From contig MARA01000001.1 of assembly GCA_001792895.1 (NCBI GenBank), positions 3,162,001 to 3,226,000 of the forward strand: a DNA stretch of 64,000 nt. The letters are read 5' to 3'. The position numbers and the translations under genes are program-made. This stretch comes from Lentinus brumalis. Taxonomy: Eukaryota; Basidiomycota; Agaricomycetes; Polyporales; Polyporaceae. Positions 53,801 to 64,000 of the stretch are shown piece by piece (the stretch's first letter is position 1; the number at the start of each line of letters is the position of its first letter). Below the pieces are notes generated by a model. It saw nothing but the letters and a program-made list of their open reading frames with translations, searched no databases and was not told the origin of the DNA.

Positions 53801-54921
53801 CAGCGCCACAACGAGGGGATTCTGGACCAGGCCTACCGGACGAGCAAGGAGGTCTATCTCATCTTTAGCGTGAACAAGAGCGGCGAGTTCTACGGCTACG
53901 CAAAGTAAGTCTTGATCGTCCTACGAGCTGGTGTCAGGTAGGCAGGATACTCACACCGTATCTTTCTATCCAGGATGGCAGGTCCCATCATGCGCGGGGA
54001 GCACCGGGTCTCTTGGGCTTCGCGGACGGATTCGCCGCAGCATCGTTCATCCTCACAGGTGCCACACGAAAGCCCATCCATAGCACGCCGTAGCCGGGAC
54101 ACGTTCTTCTCGCCGAGCGAGCAGCGATTCGACGAATCACCCTACACGATGTCCCCAGAGACGCACGCGCAGTCCAACGTCGCGTCCCAGCCCCGAGAGG
54201 CCGAGCGGAGGGTCTCTGCACCAGCTGTGATGGGGAAGCCTCATCGCGGACTCAGTGCCCAGTCCATGGTAGACGAAGGGCCGGCGAGCTTCGACATCCA
54301 CACGCTGCGCCCTGTCGCCCCTGTCATCGCAGGCGCAGGCCGCAAGCAGATATCGCAGCCCGAGGGCATCGAGCTCGATCGGACAGCTCCCTTCCGGGCG
54401 ATGCGGGACCCCGCGCTGCCGTCGAGGCTATCAGGAACGCTTCGGAGGAGAGCCCGCTGCAAACCGTGACGGAGGAGGACGAGCGCGACGAAGGCCGCGG
54501 CAAGGGCAAGGCGGTCGATCGGCCCGGGCAGGATCAAACGCCCGCGGCGCAACCGCAGGAAGGTGGACCGGCACAGCGAGGGCAGGAGGACGGGCCCGTC
54601 TGGGGCGAGTCGTTCAAGGTGGAGTGGATCCGGACGGAACGGCTGCCGTTTACGCGGACGAGACACATCCGCAACCCGTGGAACCACGATCGGGAGGTGA
54701 AGGTGTCGCGCGACGGAACGGAGCTCGAGCCGTCGGTCGGGCAGGCGCTCCTCGAGGAGTGGGACAAGCTTGACCAGTCCCAGCCGCAGACCCCCGCCGC
54801 GGCGTCGAACGTCGACGTCGGCCGGCGATTGGCGGGTAAGGCGTCGCTCTCGGTGAACGTGCTTTCGACGCCGGACTCGCCGGATGCTGCGCGGACGCGG
54901 AAGGCAGGAGAGGACGGATAA
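50890..54921 (+). CDS. RRM and YTH domain protein (m6A reader-like), with apparent frameshifts
   Basis: Exons 50890-51202, 51645-53702, 53759-53904 and 53974-54921. A long Pro/Ser/Tyr-rich N-terminus precedes an RRM-like domain (VMWAGNVPSDATHDELYRFF, SVFLITRSNCAFVNFHSE, LQAAIRHFNGVPLRPNDPR). The YTH domain then begins with GILTAYFPKRYFILKSLTQ, LSVEKGLWATQRHNEGILDQ, VYLIFSVNKSGEFYGYAKM and, after an insertion of about 200 residues, finishes with VWGESFKVEWIRTERLPF, NPWNHDREVKVSRDGTELEP and SVGQALLEEW. Trp in LWATQ and VWGES match cage positions that hold N6-methyladenosine in the family. Reading the conserved protein needs one extra base at three places: within 52320-52440, near 52617-52621 and near 54409-54412. 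The last two are C runs. These may be assembly errors or real lesions. The ATG choice is tentative. Confidence 0.85.
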
Positions 54922-55686
54922 CCGACACTCGACATTCACGGACGATTGGCGGCTGTATGCCCACACGCCCTTCCTTGCGTCCTGCACGCACTCCCTGACT
55001 GACCATCGCACGTTGCATCATCGCACACACCCACACGCGCATTCGCAGGCACACAAAACCGCAGTTCAATCATTCACGAAACGACACTCATTGCTGCCTC
55101 TATGGCAGCACTCACGGCACCGCACGCACGCATATACACGATCGCACGCACGCATTGCACATGTTTTTGTTATTATAATTCTTTACCCTACTCACGCACC
55201 CGCCGCGGCGTGCGCCGGCCATACACGTTACCGGCGCCGCGGGGCGGGATGGCCTCTGTCGTCTTTTCGCACTTCTCTTTTGGGTTATTCTGGTTATCGG
55301 TCGTTGACGCTGTTGTTCTTGATCTGTTGTTGTCGCTGTTGTCTGCGGTCGCGCTGGATCCCGTCACCTTCTATCACACATCACAGGGCTTTTTCGTTTA
55401 CTAGGGTCAACTGTTGTTGCATTCGGCACGAACCCGCACTCCACGTCGTCTTACACTCGCTCACCACGGTCCCTGTTCACCCCATTCAGATATCCCGCAT
55501 CCGCTTGCTTTCCACACTCTCATACTCAGCATACACTCACGCAAATTCACTGAGTTCTACGCGTCCCCACCCACCCCACCGTCGTTCGTCGCTATCCTTT
55601 TCCGCCCGTGACGCTTGACGACAACCGTTACTTGTAGCAATAGTAGATCCCCTCTCGCATACACACGCACTGTAATACCTCGCATC
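54922..55686. other. 3' region of the YTH gene
   Basis: Rich in CA/CT repeats (CACACGC, CGCACGCA), typical of a fungal 3' UTR or intergenic spacer. The open frames here are compositional. Confidence 0.45.
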
Positions 55687-56256
55687 TCATGGCATTATAC
55701 ACGACGCGCCGGTGTGCGCTGGGCTTGCATTCACGAATTGTTTGTCCGCCGGGTCGGACTGCTTTCTCTTTGACGCCACACGGGGGCACGAAGAGCCCTC
55801 TCGATGAACTGGTGATCGCCTCTCGGCAGCTGGACTCGTCCGCGCACCGCGCGTTGTCGTCGCCGACATCAGCCCGCTCTTTTTTGCATGATCGTTCTCG
55901 AGCCATCTGGCCCCTTCCTCAAATCTTTCAGAAGAATGCTCGCGACAGGAGGTTTGTCGCAAATTCGCCAAAATTTCGCGGCTTGCTGGCCGCAGAACGA
56001 GCCGTCGGACCGCATGGTGTCCTCGCACGTATCTCACCGCTATCTCGCCGCCGGGTCGGTGCAAGCCAATGGCCCGCTCAAACGCAGCCGCTGAACTGCC
56101 ACTCTGCGTTGAAGATGGGCCGGGATCTCTCACGTCGCTTGAGCTGGCCTGCGGTTCTTGATCGCCGCTAAATCTGGGGTCAAATGACAGTGCAGTGAGG
56201 TAGGCACCGAGACGAACGATCGTTCCAGGCCCCACTGTCGGTGGCAGTGCTGGCAA
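55687..56256 (-). CDS. Possible small hypothetical protein
   Basis: A single open frame of 189 codons begins MPALPPTVGPGTIVRLGAYL. It contains a Ser-rich linker, then a patterned region (EIAVRYVRGHHAVRRLVLRP, SREILANLRQ, FEEGARWLENDHAKKSGL) and a disordered basic tail. The middle has the hydrophobic periodicity of a real protein rather than an antisense shadow, and no gene overlaps it. I do not recognise a family. There is no intron support, and the sequence composition could produce such a frame by chance. Confidence 0.4.
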   Translation of the reverse strand: MPALPPTVGPGTIVRLGAYLTALSFDPRFSGDQEPQASSSDVRDPGPSSTQSGSSAAAFERAIGLHRPGGEIAVRYVRGHHAVRRLVLRPASREILANLRQTSCREHSSERFEEGARWLENDHAKKSGLMSATTTRGARTSPAAERRSPVHREGSSCPRVASKRKQSDPADKQFVNASPAHTGASCIMP

Positions 56257-56599
56257 GAATGAACCTCGCGGAGGCGCTTATGTGCCCTCTGCGAACAACC
56301 GCCGGTGGCGCATGGTGAGCGAGATGTTCTTCTGCTTGCGTTCGCGAAGTTGGGATGCGACTTGAGTTGACAGGATGCTCGGCAATCTACTGGTTCCATC
56401 TCGAAGTCGTCACTTACAGTATACTGATTCAGAAATCCCCGGTGACTGGATGCGTCAGCGAGTTATCAGATAAGATGCGCTTGGTCAGCTCAGTAGCCAA
56501 ACACGACTCAAAGGACCTATGATACGTTGTCGCGACATCGCTCGACACTCTCAGCCGAATCTTAGTCTACATCCTGCATGACACCCGCGCCCTAGTCTG
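56257..56599. other. Short divergent spacer
   Basis: This 343-base interval lies upstream of the hypothetical gene at 56600 and of the possible minus-strand gene. No motif stands out. Confidence 0.4.
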
Positions 56600-59500
56600 A
56601 TGACTGACAGGAACAAAGCCGAGAGAGCTAATGAGGGACGTTTCCGAAACTTCATCGCGCACCTCGGGGGCAGCAGCCTCAATAACTACACAATGGCGGC
56701 AGAGAAGTTAGCTTCGTGGTTAAGTGACGGCAGGGCCTATTACTCAAGAGCAAGGCCATCAGTACGTTCTCCCTACGTTCTCTTCTGCAACCTGAGGTGA
56801 CCCATAGCCTCCGCGCAAGATCGTCCACATGCTCGAGGTGAGTACTTATTGCCTTCGATATCTGCAGTCCTTTCCTGAAATGATGCGCGGACCTCAGACA
56901 GCGCATGATAATGTCTGCCGGCAGACTGGCCTTCTCCCTCCCTTAGATGTGACCAACATACATCCGGGTTGCGACCAGTGGACGACGCCGTTCCTGACGT
57001 TAGTCAGAACAGTTGTGCCGTTCTACACGCGCTTTCCAGAAGAGATATTGCAATGTGAGTAATTTATCCTGCCTTGTTGCATCACCTCTCACATGAAGAT
57101 ACTGTCTAGTGCGTCTGCGGGCAATGTTTCAAACCGTGAATGCAGACGTCGAGGGACTATCGCAGCAAAGCATCGTGCAACGCAGCTCGACAGTGGAAAG
57201 CGGGTGAGTATCTTGATCTTAGAGTTAACAGTTGCACGCTCTCTCCATTGGATCGCATATGCATCCTGTTTGTATCATCGAGTCATAACTATGTATCTGC
57301 AACCGTAGATCGAGATACGTAGATCGATGCTCGCGGTCAGACTCAGGTTGCGGCGTTTGCAGATCTTGTGTTTGCACCACGATTCCTGTTGTGAGACGTG
57401 GTACTGATGCCACTTGCCAGTAGTTCGCCAACATCTGGCTCTCGTACAGTCCTCGGTAGCCCTGTTGCACATATTAACCAGAACATCCCATACCAAGCTC
57501 CTGCGCTCATCTCACAACAGACTGGTCCTCCTCCTCCTTTGGTCTCCGCCTCTGCGCCGCTCGCCCCTTCTCCATTCTCACCTTCCCCGGTTGCCCCTTC
57601 CCCATTTGTCTCTTCCCCTTCCATACCTTTCCCGTTCGCGCATCCGCAACGATCTCCGCAGGTGCCCGCGTCTGCGCCTATTGCAGCTCCTGCCAGCGCT
57701 GTAACTCAGCCCTCCAAGCCAGCGAAGTCGAAGAAGCGGAAGTACGACATCGAAGATGACGATTACATCCAGGCCGACTTGAATTGGTACAAGGACAAAC
57801 AGACTGTCCAGCCGACGTCTATTTCTGTGGCAGTAGAACAGTCGCCTACACATGCTCCTGCTGCACCTCCGCTTGACCGCGACTCTACGACTGCGCCGGT
57901 GGTATCTGCATTCGTGCAGCCCGTCTCCACCATTGGGAGCCCTTCCAGCCCTTCCGTCTCAGATGGCCAGCCTGCGCAGAAGCGGCATCGATCTCGCTCA
58001 CCCTCCGTCCCATCACAGCATGCGGTGGATGTGAAGTCTCCATCGCTCCCCGTTCCTGTGGGCCAGATCGTATCGCCTCCGCCAAAACCAGGACACGAGT
58101 CACTCGACGCATTGGAAGCCCCATCTATGTCGCGGTCTCCTACCCTCATTCCCCCCTCGACTCAGAGACTAGTCTCACCGGACGGCCAGAAGGAGGCGCT
58201 ACCTTCTCCACTGGCCAAAAGGGCGATCGTGAAGAGGAAGGGCAAGGGTAAAGGACCACCTGGGCTCAAAGTCTTACCCTGCCCTTCCGAGCCGTTGCAG
58301 GACTCGCGCAGTGACAGCGATACTGGTTTCACCGCGAGTCCATCCTCGAAGGCGTCTCCGCATTCGACGCACGCTGACACATCGCAGTCCGCGTCAGTGT
58401 TCCCCGCCAATACATTTGCTCCGCCACGCACACCGACTAGTGCCGGTACACAAACCCCTGCCGAAAGTTCCAACGTACATGCTGTAGCTGTCGAAGATTC
58501 TACAGCAACCATGGACCACCCGAGTTCCCCCAATCTTCCAAAAGACTCCGAGTCTGCACCCGTGCTCGCTGCGACGACGGCGTCGATCGTTCTGCAGGAC
58601 ACGACGGAGATAGTTGCGTCGCCGGAGCCGATGGACTTGGGTTCGGACGAACCCGAAGGTCCCTCCAGCAGCGCAAACAGTGATACTCGTGCCCTTATCC
58701 AGCAGCAGCAGCCCGATGAAGATGTCGTGGTGCGAGCGCAGTCATTGCAACCTGATGAGGCTCCTGCGGAGGCCGTCTCACCGCGCTCAGATCTGGGGAA
58801 TCTTGAAGACGTTCGTGGAGATGAAGGTATGTGGTTGCATCTAGTCATATAGGATCGGTAGTATTAGACAGCATTTTCCGTGCTGCAGATGTTGGAATGG
58901 AACGAGATAGTTTGGCACCGCCTGTGTCGCCATTCAAGCACAAATGCATCCGTCTCCTCGGCCTGACTCGCGGCCAGTCGTCGTACACGCCCACCCAGAG
59001 ACCCGTTGAAGTAGCATTCGAGCTCACCGTCGAGGAGGTCACGCAGATCACGCGCTGGAGGAATCGTGACACGATCGCTGGGTAGGTGGTCGCAGATATT
59101 GCTCGTCAGTGAAGCTACTGACTCCCCACCTTAGCGACCTGTCAACGAGCATGTCCATATCACTGGTGTGCTATCCGAGCTCCAAATGCACCGCGGTCTT
59201 CGCGCAAAGCACAGGCGAACCATCTCCTGCGGACGTCGTCCAGTGTGGCCATCCCGCAGGATGGCCCACAGACTCGTCCATATTCGCGATGTTGGATTCC
59301 GCTGATGGCTCTGGTCCGTCGCATGGCTTCACGCTCTCCCCTCCATTCTCGCAGGTACGTACCGAATTTTCGCTGCGTTCACTTACGCTCACTAAACCCC
59401 CTGCGACGTAAGTGTGAGTCGGACAAGTCCGTCGACCTCGGCACGCGCGGGGTCTCTCCGGGTGTCAACACACTGCGGGTGTTCCAATACCGCGACCACT

Positions 59501-59685
59501 CGGACCTGGCCTTCGCCGTCGTCCTTCACCACCCCACCTCCGCCCAACTCGCCGAGCTACAACGAGCGCGTGACCAGGACCGCTCGTGGCACGAGTTCCT
59601 CGACAGATTGGGGACGTTCACTTTGCCCGCACCGACGCTTGTCGCTCCTATGTTACCGAAGGTGAATGCTGTGAGTAGCAGCTAG
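56600..59685 (+). CDS. Unidentified Pro/Ser-rich protein, nuclear-looking (about 873 aa)
   Basis: Nine exons in a consistent frame: 56600-56761, 56808-56837, 56868-57054, 57110-57192, 57323-57390, 57421-58826, 58889-59081, 59135-59354 and 59413-59685. The N-terminal ~200 residues look folded (FRNFIAHLGGSSLNNYTMAA, PPRKIVHMLESFPEMMRGPQ, CDQWTTPFLTLVRTVVPFYT, QVAAFADLVFAPRFLL). A long Pro/Ser-rich linker carries NLS-like KSKKRKYDIEDDDY and, later, KRAIVKRKGKGKG. The C-terminus is another folded part (KCIRLLGLTRGQSSYTPT, FELTVEEVTQITRWRNRD, ISLVCYPSSKCTAVF, GVNTLRVFQYRDHSDLAFAV). I do not recognise either folded end. The C-terminal pattern is faintly reminiscent of PINIT-type modules but that is not supported. 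The junction after exon 4 and the 30-nt intron before exon 6 are doubtful. An alternative splice could extend the end to 59765. Confidence 0.65.
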
Positions 59686-60630
59686 CAGCTTCGAAGTCGC
59701 GCGCCCATCTGATCACTGCAACCCCGCCGCGCTAGGTGTACAGTCGCTGTATCAGTAACATGTAAGTAAGCTGGGGACCACCATACGTACGATCACCGAT
59801 ACTGTCACTCGCGTTCGCTTTCATGTTCAAAGGCATATTGCTGTTCCCCTCTGATTATTGACTGTTCGTTCTGCATGCTATTTGCGATCTGTCTGTGTGT
59901 GTCTTTAAGGATAATGATACATGGTATCTAAAGGTGTGCGGTAGGTATGTCCATGCGGATGCGATGACAACTCGAGACAATGCCATGGATGCTGCTATAC
60001 CGATAACGATAGGTTCATGATGCCAGGGCTAAGACGGTCACACTCCATCCACCGCCCAAGGGCCCACGCTCCCCGAATGAAACTACACGCGTCGTGTGCT
60101 TCAATGTTGGCTGGGTCCGGAGGGCATACAGGGTCCAGCCGTCCGTTACATACAATTTGCTGTGTTTTGCTGAAGAGTCGGCGCGCGGGGACAGGCCCGC
60201 GGTTGGACATAGCGCGCCAACGTGAGGAAAGGCGGCAAGACCAACGAACCTCAAGAGTCGAGACGAGTACGGGCTTAAGTTACGAGGGGTCGCTGGCCTT
60301 GGGCTCTAAAGGCCTGAAGTCTGAGGGATTCACTACAACAGACAGTGGGACCACGCCAACCTCTATGCGCTCACTAATCCTCGCTGGGTTCGAAAGGACT
60401 CGGGCTGAGCGTGCACGGCCAAGAAGCGGTCGGAAATCCCTTGAAAAGGTCAGGAATACAGAACATTTGATTGGGATCATCATGACAAGCGTTAGGACGT
60501 GTTACAACATGGGATGTACGAGATGAGGGGTAGCGATACAAGCGAAAACAGTCTAAAACCAACACGAAGGCGAAGGAAGAATCCAAAACAGACTACCCAA
60601 ACACAGATATCTAAGCTTGGCAGGCAGCAC
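59686..60630. other. Convergent 3' spacer
   Basis: This lies between the unidentified gene (+) and the GH30 gene (-). Frames such as 60017-60526 have no features of a real protein. Confidence 0.45.
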
Positions 60631-63062
60631 TCATGCATGCCGACGGAACCTGAAAAGCTTGGGCTCTTCGCTATCCTCCTGGGCTGGGGCGAAGGTGGAG
60701 TTCCCGAAAGACTCGGCGAACTTCACCTCCTCAGTGTCGCGTCGAGAGTGCCCTTGGTCCGCCGCGTACCAAGTGAGCGTCGTGACACCGACCGGGAACG
60801 TGTACGTCGCCTGCTGGCCGCGGAACTCGATCGTCGCCGTTACGGGGGTGGGGTCCCAGGAGCCGTTCGTAGAGTCGTCCCTGCAGCGCAGTCGCGGTCA
60901 CACTCGTGCGCGGGCGAACGGGCCATATGTTTGTGCACTCACCAATTGAGAACAACCAAGCTGTACCGCAGCCAGTCCGCCGAGTTCGTGCGAGCAGTCA
61001 CGTATGCGGTGACGCGCAACGCCCAAGCCGACCCACCGCTGACGGAGACGCCGATGCGTTTGCCGAAGGGGCCGTTCGTGTCCTTCGGGAGGATTGCCTT
61101 CGATGCCTGTGCCATTACGTAGACTGCAGAGCGAATAGATCAGCCTCCGTTCAGAGGGACGGCGTACGCGAGACTCACATTCTTGGTTGTAGCTGTAGCT
61201 CCCGTCGCTGTTGATGGTGACGACGGGGCGGCAGGGCGTGCTGCAGCTGTCTGAGCCGGGGAGCTTCGGGTTGCCGTTCCCGTCCAGTGCGAGAGTCCAC
61301 AGCAGGCCGCTCGAGGCGTAGTGCTCTGCGGCACCAATGAAGCTGAAAAGCGATGATATCAGCATTGCGTGAGAGAAACCTGTCACGATGGAACGAAGCA
61401 TACATGTTGTCCATGTACCACTGGGGAGACAAGTCAGCACCCGGCCAGAAGACGCGTCTCGCAAGCAGTGCATACCTTGATGTCGCCCCACCAGTCACTG
61501 CCATACTGGCCCGAGCACTCTGTGAAGTAGATCTCCTTGTTTGGATATGCACTGTGGAAGGAATCCTGCTGGGAGGCCGTGCCGAGGTAGCAGTGGAAAG
61601 CGACTCCCGCGAACGCGCTCGACGCGTCATTCATCTATCCGCCAGTCAGCATTCACGTCATTCTGTATATTTGCAACATGGTGGAAGCAGGGAGACATCA
61701 GCACGTACCAAAGTGACTGGGTAAGCACCGGCATCAATCCAGTTGTGGTCATACCCAATGAGACGAGTGTTCGAGAAGCCGTTCGAGTTCATCAGCGAGC
61801 GCAGTGCAATCCCGACCTGCGCCTCCTGGTCTGCGGTGATGAGGCAGGTCGGATACGTCGTGTCGTTGTTCTCGGGCTCGTTCTGCGGGTTGATAGTTGT
61901 CAGCATGGTGAATTAGCAGGGTGATAGAGGGGGGTGGAGGATACTGTACCTGGATGCCGATCGCGTACGCTGTGATGCCCTTGTTCTTGAATCCCTGCAG
62001 TGCCTTCAGAAGGTAGTTCGCATCTGTAAGGGTAAGTTGAACGAGATCATGAGCTGAAGCATGGCTGGTGGCAAGGGTGAATATGGGTGCTTACACACGG
62101 AGGTGTATGAGGAAATGAAGCTACCGCCCTTCATCGTACCGCTATCTTTCATCCATCCGGGCTACGAAGTTACTTGGACGGTAAGTACGGAGTGACATAC
62201 GGTCTTCGGAGGAACTTACAGGAGACCATGGCAGCAAGTGAATCTTCAAGTACGGATTAACCGCTTGAATATCTTTGATCACGGAGAACAGATATGATGG
62301 GGCATTGTCGATGTTGAAGTCACTGAGCAGATTATCTCCAGAATTATCGTCGAAGCTGTACACTACTCGCAGCCGTCAGAATTACCGAAGCCGAACAGTT
62401 GAAAGAAGATGCCAGTACTCACCGCTTGAAGAAAAGTCGGAGGCGCCGAGCGGTACGCGCAGGTACGACAGACCCGCAGTTCCTGTGGAACTATCGGTGG
62501 CTGTACCTCTGGTTACTCGGCGTGTCAATCGCGACGATCTGAATACTACGTACGATTGAACAACGTGTTCAGAATTGAGTTGTAGTTGCCAGAGTTCTGG
62601 CTCTGTGACAAGATGTAAGCTTCCATCTTGACGAGTGATGCTCCATGGCACGCACCTTGAGCGTGTTGAGAAGCTGTGCCGAGGTGTCGGCTATGGAAGA
62701 CCGTCAGACAGCACTGTGCTTGGAGTTGGTCTTACGCACTGAGGGTCGCGCCGTATCCGGCCATGCTCTGGAGGACCGACGTATCATCGATTGAGATGTC
62801 GGCGGCACCGGTGCTTCCAGGGGAGACGAAGTTTATCGGATTCGGCGATAAGTTCTTGTAGGTGAACAGGCTGGAGCGATCCCATGTTGTCGACCACTGC
62901 CGGTGAAAAGGAGCGAACCGCGGGTAAGTCCCGTTGTCCGAGCGAGGCGATAGCAAGGAGAGGGGAAAGACTACGCACGACGTCGAAAATCTGTTGGGCG
63001 ACAACAACCCCGGGGGCGGCAGTAAGGGCTGCGCTCGCAGCCAACACTGCTAGGCGGACCAT
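60631..63062 (-). CDS. Secreted GH30 glycoside hydrolase (endo-beta-1,6-glucanase-like)
   Basis: A gene of about 13 exons, beginning 63062-62979, 62896-62740 and 62690-62656 and ending with stop TGA at 60631-60633. The signal peptide is VRLAVLAASAALTAAPGVVV. The barrel shows FVSPGSTGAADISIDDTSV, QSMAGYGATLSDTSAQLLN-like N-terminal GH30 features, YLRVPLGASDFSSS, LKIHLLPWSP followed by PGWMKDSGTMKGG, the acid/base Glu in YAIGIQNEPENND, and the nucleophile Glu in EIYFTECSGQYGSDWWGDIK with WYMDNM. A C-terminal beta-sandwich follows (GPFGKRIGVSVSGGSAWALR, VTATIEFRGQQATYTFPVGV). GH30 fungal enzymes of this look cut beta-1,6-glucan of fungal cell walls, serving wall remodelling or mycoparasitism. 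A basic tail (KLFRFRRHA) extends beyond the sandwich. Subfamily is inferred. Confidence 0.92.
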
Positions 63063-64000
63063 TGCGTTGAAGCCGTGAAGAGGGAGGGAAGGGGCGATCC
63101 GGGCGGGATGGCAGCATTGTGTGGCTGACAGTGCGGCGAATTTTATACCATCCCGCTCATGGAGACAAGCTCCAGCAAGGCTGGGGACAAATGTCAGACG
63201 CGCCGCAGAGACGAGCGTAGCGACGGCAAGAACCAATAGACCGGAGGATCCAGGCGCTCCCGCACCGGATGGGTACGCATGCAAGCATGCTGCACCTGAA
63301 TGGCCGACCGACCTTGAGCAGCATGGTCCCGCCTGGGAGCCATGGAATTATGCTGACTGTTGCGCCGACGACCATCTGACGACCTCGGTCATATGTCATC
63401 GAGCAGGTCACAATGCATTGGACGGAGAGCGAGGCATTCAGCACCGTCGTGAGCGGGTGATGAGAAGATAACTCGGGAGGATGCAATTGCGTCTAGATAT
63501 TTCCAGGAACGAGCTAGAGGACACAATCGCGTGGTTGCGTCTGATCCGTTATGTACGAGAAACTGAGCTGCAGAGAAAGATCAGCGGAAGATGTTGTGGA
63601 GCCATATGCTACGAGGATAACGACTCGCAGTTAGGATAAGCAATCCTGCGCAGCTCGAACCAGAGAAGAGATACTACGACGGGATTAAAATATGCTTGAT
63701 GGTTGTCATGAGCCATCGCCAGCGCCGCCAAGAGACCGAGTCGGAGACGTTGACTTCATAGGAGTCTATCCAAGCGCCACTAGTGGAACCAGAGTGGAAC
63801 GCTGCTTCAGCGTTGTTGTCTGAGCATCACGAGGCAGTCGGATGAAATACCCGGGCGGGATTGCGTTGTCGGTCGAGCACGAGAGCTTGTCAACCAAACG
63901 ACTCAGATTAAAGGTCGCCAGCTGTTCCTTGTATTGTGAAGCATGAGGCCGTGAGTGAGCGCATGAGAGGAGGCCGCGGAGACGGTCAAGGCTCGGACAA
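63063..64000. other. Upstream region of the GH30 gene
   Basis: No gene recognised to the window end. It contains a TATA box for the minus-strand GH30 gene and an inverted GCATGC pair near 63272-63281. Confidence 0.5.
63141..63147 (-). promoter_or_regulatory. TATA box of the GH30 gene
   Basis: TATAAAA on the minus strand lies about 80 bases upstream of the ATG at 63062. Confidence 0.6.

Overview
The window is nuclear DNA from a filamentous basidiomycete, most likely an Agaricomycete. The evidence is genes broken every 50-400 bases by short GT-AG introns of about 45-70 nt, about 55% GC, no operons, and protein families typical of mushroom-forming fungi (DUF6535, DUF6534-like membrane proteins, PAS orphan, F-box duplicates, GMC oxidoreductase, GH30 glucanase). 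Assignment to Polyporales is only an impression. No rRNA, tRNA, CRISPR array, viral gene or intact transposon was recognised. Exon boundaries were built by hand from splice signals, reading phase and family conservation.

Layout. 1-2156: no gene recognised. 2157-5978 (-): Ser-rich protein of 1133 aa. 7075-8230 (+): HAD phosphatase resembling glycerol-3-phosphatase, with a large insertion. 8231-11286: gene-poor. 11287-12756 (-): small PAS protein. 13491-16358 (+): Trm61, the catalytic subunit of tRNA m1A58 methyltransferase, with a 921-nt intron. 16431-20368 (-): Rad4/XPC DNA-damage recognition protein, tail to tail with TRM61. 20849-23027 (-): secreted GMC oxidoreductase. 23915-25571 and 25876-27547 (+): tandem F-box-like paralogues, the second with a one-base frameshift. 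27860-30148 (-) and 31995-34224 (+): head-to-head paralogous multi-pass membrane proteins.

35796-38301 (+): pyruvate decarboxylase behind a TATA box. 38452-38862: degenerate repeat block. 39142-41543 (-): DUF6535 membrane protein. 41763-44858 (-): AMP deaminase. 45214-46720 (-): eIF3i, whose first coding exon is only the ATG. 47270-49323 (+): BTB/POZ protein. 50890-54921 (+): RRM plus YTH (m6A reader-like) protein with three apparent one-base frameshifts at C-rich sites. 55687-56256 (-): possible small gene. 56600-59685 (+): unidentified nuclear-looking protein. 60631-63062 (-): secreted GH30 glucanase.

The genes mostly do unrelated housekeeping jobs: tRNA methylation, nucleotide-excision repair, purine nucleotide balance, translation initiation and fermentation. 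They are interspersed with small lineage-specific families that duplicate locally (F-box pair, membrane-protein pair). Two secreted enzymes (GMC, GH30) fit a saprotrophic or wood-decay lifestyle. Nothing here forms a metabolic cluster. The most informative points are the paralogue pairs with conserved exon architecture, the extreme micro-exons, the interrupted YTH domain and the recurrent one-base deletions at C or G runs.
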